In this document: one piece after another, positions 20,093-28,005 of the stretch
How positions within the stretch are numbered: position 1 is the stretch's first letter
Layout: every line of letters begins with the position of its first letter
Assembly: GCA_964600235.1 (NCBI GenBank)
Contig: CAZRIV010000004.1
Span: 124,001-188,000, forward strand
Source of the DNA: MWEI01 sp964600235
GTDB taxonomy: Bacteria; Desulfobacterota; Desulfomonilia; UBA1062
DNA length: 64,000 bases
Direction: 5' to 3'
Translations under genes and position numbers: made by a program
Notes under the pieces: generated by a model
The model's database searches: none
What the model was told of the DNA's origin: nothing
Seen by the model: only the letters and a program-made list of their open reading frames with translations

Positions 20093-20692
20093 ATGATAGA
20101 ACAGACCAAGCAGTCGATAAAATCGAGAGAGCTTGCATTAAGGCTCTATGACCGGTGGGTCCGCCGGCGCCAGAACAGAGGGGGCCTGGAGATCCCGAAG
20201 ACAAAGGAAGAGCTGAAAAGGCTCGGATTGAAGAACTATGTGAACCAGCTGGTTAAACCAAGACAAAGCCAGCTTGAAGAACTGAAGGCCGTTGCAAAAG
20301 AGATGCACATGGCCGACAAGGTTGCACTGCTCGTCAAAATGGAACTCCCGGTTCTTGAGACGTCCACACTATTACACAAGCTGAGCCTGCAGCTGACAAA
20401 GGACCCTGAGTCTCCCTATTTCAGCAGGGTGAACCAGGATGACAATTGTGGATGCGGATGCGGCTGAGGGTGTGCAGCCATGGCAGGTCTGCCATATGAA
20501 GAACGCATATACGCCCACCACGCCGCCAAACCCTACTCCATCGATCCGTTCAACGAGATCGGCACTCCCGAGAAGGAGCGGGATGCCCTGTTGATCAGTG
20601 ACTTCCTCGAAAGCTACGAGGTACTCTCCACATCGGTTTCCCAACGTGTGGATGAACGATACTTCAACATCGGCAGGAGCTTCAGGGACTGA
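20093..20692 (+). CDS. Putative selenocysteine-containing RiPP precursor (SbtA-like), UGA at 20465-20467 read as Sec
   Basis: Read through one in-frame UGA, the gene encodes 199 residues with Sec at position 125. Residues 1-118 form a charged, helical leader. The core is D-D-N followed by alternating Cys/Gly, C-G-C-G-C-G-Sec-G-C-A-A. About 70 further residues (from MAGLPYEERIYAHH to NIGRSFRD) follow in the same frame. A hairpin with GGUC apical loop starts right after the UGA. selB is encoded in this window. A radical SAM/SPASM maturase gene follows. This matches my recollection of SbtA precursors of thio(seleno)oxazole natural products; I could not search. If UGA is instead a stop, there would be two small proteins, 124 and 70 residues. 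The ATG at 20093 has AAAGGAGGG five bases upstream. Confidence 0.8.
20468..20512 (+). promoter_or_regulatory. Bacterial SECIS-like hairpin downstream of UGA 20465-20467
   Basis: Bases 20480-20485 (ATGGCA) pair with 20490-20495 (TGCCAT) around the loop GGTC (20486-20489). A lower helix can form between 20470-20474 and 20508-20512. Exactly 18 bases separate the UGA from the GGTC loop, the spacing I recall for E. coli fdhF, whose apical sequence GCAGGUCUGC is also identical here. This is the structure that SelB's C-terminal domain binds. Confidence 0.82.
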
Positions 20693-20764
20693 TATCCGGA
20701 CGCCCACATGGCCTGCGCAGGGCTTCCAAGATGAGCAACCGGCATAAACATGCACATGTGCCAT

Positions 20765-20799
20765 GAGTAACCTGTCCTTTATCCAAGGACAGGTTACTC
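20765..20799 (+). terminator. Perfect 15-bp hairpin between precursor and maturase genes
   Basis: GAGTAACCTGTCCTT (20765-20779) is the exact complement of 20785-20799, with a 5-base loop; CTTTGAAAAT follows. It lies 72 bases after the precursor stop. It may act as a partial terminator or 3' stabiliser that lets the precursor be made in excess over the maturase, as is common in peptide-product operons. Confidence 0.55.
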
Positions 20800-20947
20800 C
20801 TTTGAAAATCAGCCCCCGGATATCTCCTCAAGATGAAACCACCAGACCTCCTGCCGACATCGAATATAGGGGTTAAGCCTGAGCAGCCTGTATGGCTCAA
20901 GGGCATGTTCAGGCGCATACAGGACGGCATCACTCAAAAGGCAAATC

Positions 20948-22327
20948 ATGACCATATGTTCAAAAAGCAAGGTCTTCGAGATCGATGATCACCAGGTGGT
21001 CTTTCACGGAGCCGATCTCGCATTATATCTCATCCCCCGGACAGCTTCTGGCACTTCTCATATCCACCCTTCATCATCACTTCAGATCGCTCAGGGAGCT
21101 GCCTCGGTACCCGGACATGACGGCAGCTGTTCAATCAGCGACGGGGCAAGCATGAGCGATCATTCATCTCATGATGAAACCCATCAGAAAAACCGGCCTG
21201 CCCTCGGAAGACTCACCTTGAATATCAGCAATATGTGCAATATGGCATGCACATATTGCTATGCGCATAAAGGAAAGTACTATTCGCAAGGATCCCTTAT
21301 GGACGGGAGGACCGCATTGAATGCCGTCAATTATGCGATCCGGAAGTATTCTTACATAAGGCTGGTTAATTTCTTCGGTGGGGAACCAACCCTGAATGAA
21401 AAGATCATCGAGATGGTCTGTGCATATTTCCACTATTTATATTCCCGGGGTGAAATAGACTATGTCCCCCGGTTCGGGATGACGACCAACTGTTATATGC
21501 TCAGCAGGAGGATGTTTCACATATTACAGGAATACCGCTTCGAAGTGAGCATCAGTTTTGACGGCCCCCGGGAGGTTCACGACACACTGAGGGTCGATCA
21601 GCACGGCCGGGGCACCCATACATCTGTTCTGAACAATGTCAAAAAAATCCAATCGCTGGGAATCATGCCCGAGTTTGAGTGTACCTATACATACGAGCAT
21701 TATCGCAGGGGCATGGATCTCAAGGCACTCATGGACTTTTTTCATGATACTTGCCAATGCGGCATATTGCACTGTCCCATGGTTATAACAGACCCGGACA
21801 GTCCGTTACACATCCCACTTGATATGGCCTCGGATCTTTACATCGATGCGATAGAATACTCCATAACGAATCTGTCGAATAATCTCACGAAATCATTATC
21901 CCTGGCAAAGAGACTCCTGAACAGCCTTGCCGCAAAAAAACCCATCTGTCACTACTGCCCCGCAGGCAAGGACTCGGTTACGATAAATGCGGACGGCAAC
22001 ATATATACCTGCTTCATGCTCATGCACCCACCGGAATCCAGTATTGGAAATATCAACGATGGAAAAGGGCCTACTGATGAATCTGCCCTTAAAATCATCT
22101 CTATGATCGAGGACTCTGATAAATGGCTCAATGCCTCCTGTGTTGAATGCTGGGCACAGTCGCTGTGCTTCGGCTGCATCGGAGAAGATTACGCCAGAGG
22201 CGGCCTCTCGATCAACCGCTCCATACAACCGTCAGCATCATGCATATGCGACTACAGGCGAAAGATCATCAGCGGGTTTCTCCTGGCAATCGCACGTACG
22301 TATCTGAAGAATCCTGCACAGGGATAG
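20948..22327 (+). CDS. Radical SAM/SPASM peptide maturase (SbtM-like)
   Basis: A 459-residue enzyme. Residues 8-30 (KVFEIDDHQVVFHGADLALYLI, shown here only as a landmark range) resemble the N-terminal strand region common in peptide-modifying radical SAM proteins. The radical SAM motif is CNMACTYC with Cys97, Cys101 and Cys104 binding the [4Fe-4S]-SAM cluster; NFFGGEPTL follows. The C-terminal SPASM region has CHYC at 334-337, a C after NADGNIYT, and CVECWAQSLCFGC plus a CIC pair, enough to bind auxiliary clusters. The likely substrate is the Cys/Sec-Gly peptide encoded 255 bases upstream. The start ATG at 20948 has AAAAGG six bases before it. The identity as SbtM is from memory of the family pairing. 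Confidence 0.85.
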   Translation: MTICSKSKVFEIDDHQVVFHGADLALYLIPRTASGTSHIHPSSSLQIAQGAASVPGHDGSCSISDGASMSDHSSHDETHQKNRPALGRLTLNISNMCNMACTYCYAHKGKYYSQGSLMDGRTALNAVNYAIRKYSYIRLVNFFGGEPTLNEKIIEMVCAYFHYLYSRGEIDYVPRFGMTTNCYMLSRRMFHILQEYRFEVSISFDGPREVHDTLRVDQHGRGTHTSVLNNVKKIQSLGIMPEFECTYTYEHYRRGMDLKALMDFFHDTCQCGILHCPMVITDPDSPLHIPLDMASDLYIDAIEYSITNLSNNLTKSLSLAKRLLNSLAAKKPICHYCPAGKDSVTINADGNIYTCFMLMHPPESSIGNINDGKGPTDESALKIISMIEDSDKWLNASCVECWAQSLCFGCIGEDYARGGLSINRSIQPSASCICDYRRKIISGFLLAIARTYLKNPAQG

Positions 22328-22402
22328 ACCATATGGCGATCCCCGGATTCGCATGCTTACCGTCATCCCCTCTGGCAGAACGGTCGTATTGAAAACAGGC
22401 AT

Positions 22403-22588
22403 GAGACCCTTGTATGACTTCAGAAGAGCCATCAAGCCGGATGCTGACTCCTGCACAACTCCATACCCATAGTTGAACAGCACCAAAAAAATTGGCCTGA
22501 ACGAATGATGTCTCCGGCCGGATACATCATTCGTTCAGGTAAGTTTTTCGTCCGGCTTGATCGCTCTTCTGGAGTTGTGAAGGGGTCC
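22403..22588. repeat. Family-2 hairpin element, copy C, with outer inverted repeat
   Basis: The inner stem pairs 22496-22511 (CCTGAACGAATGATGT) perfectly with 22524-22539 around a short loop that holds the palindrome TCCGGCCGGA. An outer imperfect inverted repeat of about 40 bases pairs 22403-22443 (with GAAGAGCCATCAAGCCGGA) with 22549-22588. GTTGAACAGCAC just before the stem is shared with the copy at 41.7 kb. Most of the 340-base spacer before hisF is this element. Confidence 0.7.
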
Positions 22589-22667
22589 CAGCATGGCAAT
22601 CCCCGGTGCTTTACTGCTCATATATTCCTCTGGAATTTTCGACCTGTTTGTCTTATGAGTCACTTCT

Positions 22668-23447
22668 ATGCTCAGTAAACGGATTATCATCTGCCTCGAC
22701 GTGAGGGACGGCAAGACCACCAAGGGCGTCAGGTTCATGGACAACATCGACATCGGCGACCCTGTCGCCATGGCAAAGGACTACTACGAGCAGGGGGTTG
22801 ATGAACTGGTGTTCTACGACATAACCGCTTCCTCCGACCGCAGGGATATCATGATCGACGTGGTGAAGGGCGTTGCGGAGAACATCTTCATCCCGTTCTC
22901 CGTGGGAGGGGGCATCAGGACACTCGATGACATGTACCGGGTTCTCGATGCCGGGGCCGAGAAGATCAGTGTGAACAGCGCTGCAGTACTGAACCATTCG
23001 ATCATCTCCGAAGGGGCGCGCCATTTCGGCAACCAGTGCATCGTGCTTGGCATGGATGCAAAGAAGGTGGAGGCCTGCGGGAAGATCCCCTGCGGCTACG
23101 AGGTGGTGATCAACGGCGGCCGGACCCCCATGGGAATGGACGCCCTGCAGTGGGCCAAACAGGCCCAGGACCTGGGCGCGGGCGAAATCTGTCTGAACTC
23201 CATCGACGCGGACGGCACGACATCAGGGTACGAACTCACGCTGACCTCGCTCATCTCCAGGAACGTAACCATCCCGGTCATCGCCTCGGGCGGCGCGGGC
23301 AAACCCGAGCACCTGCGCGACGTATTCCTTAAGGCGGATGCCGATGCTGCGCTGATCGCATCCATGGTCCACTACAAGGAGTACTCCATCGGGGGCATCA
23401 AAGAATTTTTAAAGGCGAGTGGCATCCCGGTACGCACGACCACCTGA
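22668..23447 (+). CDS. hisF: Imidazole glycerol phosphate synthase cyclase subunit HisF
   Basis: A 259-residue TIM barrel, normal length. Conserved elements are IICLDVRDGKTTKGV (with the catalytic Asp), DELVFYDITASSD, FSVGGGIRTLDD, GAEKISVNS, LNSIDADGTTSGYEL and IASGGAGKPEH. HisF condenses PRFAR with ammonia from HisH to make IGP and AICAR in histidine synthesis. No other his gene is within the window, so it is separated from its HisH partner; it could also be a second hisF copy serving another pathway. The ribosome site before ATG 22668 is weak. Two hairpins follow its stop. Confidence 0.95.
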   Translation: MLSKRIIICLDVRDGKTTKGVRFMDNIDIGDPVAMAKDYYEQGVDELVFYDITASSDRRDIMIDVVKGVAENIFIPFSVGGGIRTLDDMYRVLDAGAEKISVNSAAVLNHSIISEGARHFGNQCIVLGMDAKKVEACGKIPCGYEVVINGGRTPMGMDALQWAKQAQDLGAGEICLNSIDADGTTSGYELTLTSLISRNVTIPVIASGGAGKPEHLRDVFLKADADAALIASMVHYKEYSIGGIKEFLKASGIPVRTTT

Positions 23448-23458
23448 GACAACCCCGG

Positions 23459-23553
23459 CCTTTTCAATACATCGAAATTATTCCCGCTGTTTGGGCACAT
23501 ATAATTTCGCTGTATTGAAAAGGATAATTTCCAGGGCGAGAGCCCGGGAAATT
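23459..23553. other. Two tandem hairpins between hisF and a sensor kinase gene
   Basis: The first stem pairs 23459-23481 (CCTTTTCAATACA...) with 23501-23523, 23 bases with a single mismatch and a 19-base loop. The second pairs 23526-23537 with 23542-23553, with one A-G mismatch and a GAGA tetraloop. The pair could end hisF transcription or act in the leader of the kinase gene. The first may be a diverged member of the hairpin families seen elsewhere here. Confidence 0.6.
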
Positions 23554-23616
23554 ACAATTTTTCATTGTGTATCAATCCCTCGACAACCCAATAGTTCTCG
23601 TTTACAATCCTTCACA

Positions 23617-25104
23617 ATGAAAACCAAGACCAGGCAGCAGCTTGCAGATGAACTATCAACGCTGAACGCCGAGATCGAAGATCTCAGAAAAAAGACCCGG
23701 AAGTACCTCCAGATAGAAGAGGAGCTCACCCACTCGGAGAACTTCTACCGTACCCTGTTCGAGAACTCCGGCACCGCAACAATAGTCATCGAGGAGGACA
23801 CGAAGGTCTCCATGATGAATTCCGACTTTGCCAACTTCACCGGATACTCAAGGGACGACATCATCGGCCAGACCTGGACCAGGTACGTGGCGGACGACGA
23901 CATCCCCCGGCTGCTCGAATACCACAAGAGGAGACGGCTCGACCCGTCGCTGGCGCCCCGCAACTACGAATTCAAGATCAGGAACAAGGACGGCGGGCTG
24001 CTGCACATATTCATGACCATCGCCATGATCCCGGGCACGAAGCAGAGCATCGCCTCCATGGTGGACATCACGGAGCGCGTCAAGATGGAAAAGGCCCTGC
24101 GTGACAGCGAGGAGCGCTTCCGCCAGCTCGTCGAGACCATGAACGAGGGGCTGGGCATCCAGGACCGCAAGGGGATCATCACCTATATCAACGACAAGGG
24201 GTGCAAAATCCTGAGACTGCCCCGCGAGGAGATCATCGGCCGGCCGAGCAGGGACTTCATCAGCGAGCGCGACCTGGATACCTGGACGCGGAACATAGAA
24301 GCAAAGGATGCCCCTGAGTCGTACGAGGTCACCTGGAGGGCCAAGGACGGCTCCCCCATCTACACCCTTGTTTCGCCGCGCGCCATGTACGATTCCCAGG
24401 GCCGCTTCATCGGCGGTTTCGGCGTCATCACCGACATCACCGCGCTCAAGCAGCTGGAAAAAGAGGTGCTGGACATCAGCGAGCGCGAGCGGCAGAAGAT
24501 AGGGTACGAACTCCATGACGACCTGGGCCAGCACCTCATCGGCATCGACGTCATGACCAAGGTGCTCGAAAACAGGCTCCAGGACATATCTCCCCAGGAA
24601 GCACGCTACGCCGGCGAGATCAACCAGCTCGTGAAGGGGGCCATCGAGAAGACCAGGAGGCTGGCCCGGGGGCTGTGCCCGGTGCACCTCACTTCCCTTG
24701 GCCTGGAGTCTTCCCTGGAAGAGCTCGCCGCGACCACGTCGAGCATCTTTTCCATCTCCTGCGTCTTCAACTGCCCCAGGCACGTCCCCATACAGGACAA
24801 TACCCTGGCCACCCACCTCTACTACATTGCCAAGGAGTCCATCCACAACGCCATAGAGCACGGTCATTCATCGAACATCTGGATCGAGCTCCTGAACAAC
24901 AGCGGCAACATCTCGCTGTCCATCCTGGACAACGGGATCGGGATAAAGGACACCAGCAAGGCGACCGGGATCGGTTTGAGGATCATGAACTACCGCGCCC
25001 GCATGATCGGCGCATCGCTGCGCATCGAATCCGATACGCTCGGCGGCACGCTCGTCACGTGCACCTTCAACCAGGAAAAGGATATGGCAGATGACCACAG
25101 GTAA
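23617..25104 (+). CDS. Cytoplasmic PAS-containing sensor histidine kinase of the NarL/DegS type
   Basis: About 495 residues with no membrane segment. A short coiled coil (residues 5-40) is followed by two PAS domains (about 42-165 and 170-290), a HisKA_3 dimerisation domain with the acceptor His in ERQKIGYELHDDLGQHL, and an HATPase domain with AKESIHNAIEHGHS, LDNGIGI and GIGLRIMNYRARMIG. This type pairs with LuxR/NarL response regulators, and one is encoded immediately downstream, overlapping by 14 bases. The first ATG matching the coiled coil is 23617; the open frame begins at 23419 but reads through the hairpin region. A soluble PAS kinase could sense redox state or a metabolite. Confidence 0.9.
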   Translation: MKTKTRQQLADELSTLNAEIEDLRKKTRKYLQIEEELTHSENFYRTLFENSGTATIVIEEDTKVSMMNSDFANFTGYSRDDIIGQTWTRYVADDDIPRLLEYHKRRRLDPSLAPRNYEFKIRNKDGGLLHIFMTIAMIPGTKQSIASMVDITERVKMEKALRDSEERFRQLVETMNEGLGIQDRKGIITYINDKGCKILRLPREEIIGRPSRDFISERDLDTWTRNIEAKDAPESYEVTWRAKDGSPIYTLVSPRAMYDSQGRFIGGFGVITDITALKQLEKEVLDISERERQKIGYELHDDLGQHLIGIDVMTKVLENRLQDISPQEARYAGEINQLVKGAIEKTRRLARGLCPVHLTSLGLESSLEELAATTSSIFSISCVFNCPRHVPIQDNTLATHLYYIAKESIHNAIEHGHSSNIWIELLNNSGNISLSILDNGIGIKDTSKATGIGLRIMNYRARMIGASLRIESDTLGGTLVTCTFNQEKDMADDHR

Positions 25105-25777
25105 AACCCCTGCAGGCGGCAAAAACAGGATCCTCGTGGTGGACGACCACCCCATCTTCCGGCACGGTCTCGCCCAGCTCATCAACCAGGAAGACGACCT
25201 GACCGTATGCGGCGAGGCCGAGGACTACCACGGCGCCATGAAGTCGGTGGAGGACCTCAAGCCGGACATGGTCATCGTGGATATCACGCTGAAAGACATG
25301 AGCGGCATCGACCTCATCAAGGAGGTACACAAATACCACAAGGGCCTGCCCATGCTCGTCATCTCCATGCACGACGAGTCACTCTATGCCGAGCGTGCCT
25401 TCCGCGCCGGGGCCAAGGGCTATGTCATGAAGCAGGAGGCCTCCGAGTCCGTGGTCCAGGCCATCCGCACGGTGCTCAGCGGAGGACTCCATGCGAGCAG
25501 GCGGGTCACCGAGAACATCCTCACCCGGTTCATCGAAGGCCCGAAGGAGCCCGTCGAGTCACCGCTGCAGGCCCTGACCGACCGCGAGATCGAGGTCTTT
25601 CAGCTCATCGGCGAGGGGCTCAGCATCAGCGAGATCGGCCAGCGGCTCCACCTGAGCGTAAAGACCATCGGCACCTACCGGGAACGCATAAAGGAGAAGC
25701 TGGGCCTGAAAAACGCCACCGAGCTCCTGCGCCATGCCCTGAACTGGGTGGAGAAGGAGCGCCGGCCGCAGGAGTAA
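25091..25777 (+). CDS. NarL/LuxR-family response regulator
   Basis: A 228-residue regulator. The receiver has ILVVDDHPIFR, MVIVDITLKD (phospho-acceptor Asp near residue 67), VISMHD and GAKGYVMKQ. The C-terminal LuxR helix-turn-helix shows LTDREIEVFQLIGEGLS, EIGQRLHLSVKTIGTYR and KLGLKN. It binds DNA as a dimer after phosphorylation by the kinase gene that overlaps it by 14 bases. Targets are unknown. The TAA stop at 25775-25777 falls at the edge of a family-1 repeat element. Confidence 0.95.
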   Translation: MTTGKTPAGGKNRILVVDDHPIFRHGLAQLINQEDDLTVCGEAEDYHGAMKSVEDLKPDMVIVDITLKDMSGIDLIKEVHKYHKGLPMLVISMHDESLYAERAFRAGAKGYVMKQEASESVVQAIRTVLSGGLHASRRVTENILTRFIEGPKEPVESPLQALTDREIEVFQLIGEGLSISEIGQRLHLSVKTIGTYRERIKEKLGLKNATELLRHALNWVEKERRPQE

Positions 25778-26002
25778 ATGCCAGATTGTGCGTTTGAATG
25801 TGTCCATCCACTCCCGATACACTTTTAAGAGTGCTCAGGCTGATGATTCGTGATGAACTGAATTGTTTTTATAGGTCCGTTAAAACCGGTGATCTTAACG
25901 CCTTTGATGAATGCATAATTTGCCGGTCATTCTAAGGCGTAAAGATCACCGGTTTTAGCGGAAAAAGTTTTTAAACCCCCTCAAAAGCACAATGTGGGTT
26001 AA
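25775..26002 (+). repeat. Family-1 inverted-repeat element, copy 4
   Basis: A full copy in forward orientation. The left end is CCAGATTGTGCGTTTGAA and the right end CCCTCAAAAGCACAATGTGGGTTAA-like. The stem pairs 25876-25903 with 25935-25962, 28 bases with two mismatches. The element starts at the stop codon of the response-regulator gene, like copy 1. It takes up most of the 363-base spacer before the acyl-CoA synthetase gene. Confidence 0.8.
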
Positions 26003-26140
26003 TACCCCTTCCGTAGGTCATCTCCCTACTATTTTTTCCTCCCTTCATGCACAAAAGAAACAGCTCATAACTTATTGTTATGAGACCTATTTTGTCCGAT
26101 CATGCAGAATAGATACTACGATGACTCTAAGGAGGTCAGC

Positions 26141-27802
26141 ATGTCGGCGAGATCACTGAACGGACAAAATTACCGGTTCCAGCTTACCATAAAGGATCTG
26201 CTCAACAGCCCGAAGATCAGCGCGCGTAACCAGGAGATCGTATACCGCAACAAGGTGCGATACACCTACAAGGACCTGTTCGATCGGATAGGCCGCCTCG
26301 GAAGCGCCCTGAACGACCTCGGGGTTAAGCAGGGAGACACGGTGGCGGTCTTCGACTACGACTCGCACCGCTACCTGGAGAGCTTCTTTGCGGTTCCCAT
26401 GCTGGGGGCCGTGTTGTTCACCGTGAACTGGAGGCTTTCCCCGGATCAGATCGAGTACACCATGAACCATTCCCAGGCCGATGTGGTTCTCATCAACAGC
26501 GATTTCCTGCCCCTGCTCGCATCCATAAGGGACAAGCTCAAGACGGTCAGGAAGGTCATCCTCATGAACGATGCCGATGAGATGCCCAAGACCGAACTGA
26601 AACTCGACGGGGAATATGAGGAGATGCTCTCCAAGGCATCACCGGACTACGACTTCCCGGAGCTCGATGAAAACACCAAGGCCACCACGTTCTACACGAC
26701 AGGCACCACCGGTCTTCCCAAGGGGGTGTTCTTCACCCACCGACAGCTCGTCCTGCATACCATGAGCGTGTGCATCGCGGTCAGCTGCCATGATACGCCG
26801 CTGAGGTTCTCCACCTCTGATGTCTACATGCCCATCACCCCCATGTTCCACGTCCATGCCTGGGGATTCCCCTACATAGCCACCATGATGGGGATCAAGC
26901 AGGTCTATCCGGGGAAATATGAGCCTGAAGTGCTCATCAAGCTCATCTTAGAAGAGCGGGTCACCTATTCCCACTGTGTCCCCACCATCCTCCAGATGCT
27001 GGTGGGCAGCCCCATATGCAAGAAATTCGACCTTTCCTACTGGAAGGTCGTCATCGGCGGGGCACGGCTTCCCAAGGGGCTCGCCAAGGCTGCGCTCGAC
27101 CTGGGTATCCAGGTGATGGCAGGGTACGGCATGTCAGAAACCTGCCCCGTGATCAGCGTCTCGAACCTGAAGCCGGCCATGAAGAACTATGACAACGAGA
27201 AGAAGAGCGACGTGGTCATCAAGACGGGCATACCCATTTCTCTGGTGGATGTGAGGATCGCCGATCCCCAGGGCAACTTCCTGCCCAACGACGGCCAGGC
27301 CACGGGCGAGATCGTGGTGCGCGCCCCCTGGTTCACCCACGGATACTACCGGGACCCGGAAAAGACCTCTGAGCTCTGGAGCGGCGGGTGGCTCCACACG
27401 GGCGATGTGGGATACATGGACGATGACGGCTACATCCAGATCACCGACCGGCTGAAGGACGTCATCAAGACAGGCGGGGAATGGGTTTCCTCCCTTGACC
27501 TGGAAAACGCCATGAGCCTGCACGAGGCCGTCCAGGAGGCTGCCGCCATCGGTGTCCCCGACACCAAGTGGGGCGAAAGGCCCATGCTCCTGGTGATCCT
27601 CAAGCCGCAGTTCAGGGGGAACGGCGTCAACGAGGCGGTGCTCAAGGATTTCATGAAGATCTGCGCATCCCAGGGGAGGATACCGAAATACGCCATCCCT
27701 GAGAAATATGTCATTACCGAGGAAATACCCAAGACCAGCGTGGGCAAGATCGACAAGAAGCTGATCAGAACCATGTATTCCCAGGATCAGTTCTCTTCAT
27801 AG
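26141..27802 (+). CDS. AMP-forming acyl-CoA synthetase (fatty-acid CoA ligase, AlkK-like)
   Basis: A 553-residue ANL-superfamily enzyme. The phosphate-binding loop is YTTGTTGLPKG near residues 185-196. AGYGMSETCP is the A5 motif, TGDVGYMDDDGYIQITDR the A7-A8 region, and KTSVGKIDKK carries the catalytic A10 lysine. Such enzymes activate fatty acids to acyl-CoA in the cytoplasm using ATP. The closest group by feel is the medium-chain AlkK-type ligases; the chain length is not certain. ATG at 26141 is chosen because AAGGAGG lies just upstream. A strong terminator follows, so it is transcribed separately from the next two synthetase genes. Confidence 0.92.
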   Translation: MSARSLNGQNYRFQLTIKDLLNSPKISARNQEIVYRNKVRYTYKDLFDRIGRLGSALNDLGVKQGDTVAVFDYDSHRYLESFFAVPMLGAVLFTVNWRLSPDQIEYTMNHSQADVVLINSDFLPLLASIRDKLKTVRKVILMNDADEMPKTELKLDGEYEEMLSKASPDYDFPELDENTKATTFYTTGTTGLPKGVFFTHRQLVLHTMSVCIAVSCHDTPLRFSTSDVYMPITPMFHVHAWGFPYIATMMGIKQVYPGKYEPEVLIKLILEERVTYSHCVPTILQMLVGSPICKKFDLSYWKVVIGGARLPKGLAKAALDLGIQVMAGYGMSETCPVISVSNLKPAMKNYDNEKKSDVVIKTGIPISLVDVRIADPQGNFLPNDGQATGEIVVRAPWFTHGYYRDPEKTSELWSGGWLHTGDVGYMDDDGYIQITDRLKDVIKTGGEWVSSLDLENAMSLHEAVQEAAAIGVPDTKWGERPMLLVILKPQFRGNGVNEAVLKDFMKICASQGRIPKYAIPEKYVITEEIPKTSVGKIDKKLIRTMYSQDQFSS

Positions 27803-27858
27803 CAGAGGTGGTCAGCAGCACTTGATCCAACACACACCACCAAAACCTCCGGTGTGAT

Positions 27859-27889
27859 GGGTGGGCCGACAGGCGGCCCACCCTTTTTT
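27859..27889 (+). terminator. Rho-independent terminator
   Basis: GGGTGGGCC (27859-27867) pairs perfectly with GGCCCACCC (27875-27883) around a 7-base loop, followed by six T. It lies 57 bases after the acyl-CoA synthetase stop. Confidence 0.92.
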
Positions 27890-28005
27890 CATGTCCTGTT
27901 GAAATTTATCTTGTTTTAATGTATTACTATATAACTATATTACGTTGAGCGCCCAGGGGCCCCTTGCCCGCCGCATTCAGCAGTTTGTTGACAGGAAGGT
28001 TCTTC

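Noticed and set aside
20480..20692. A separate 70-residue gene starting at ATG 20480
   Set aside because: Its ATG lies inside the SECIS-like stem and it is in frame with the upstream Cys/Gly-rich gene across one UGA; one Sec-containing gene explains both.
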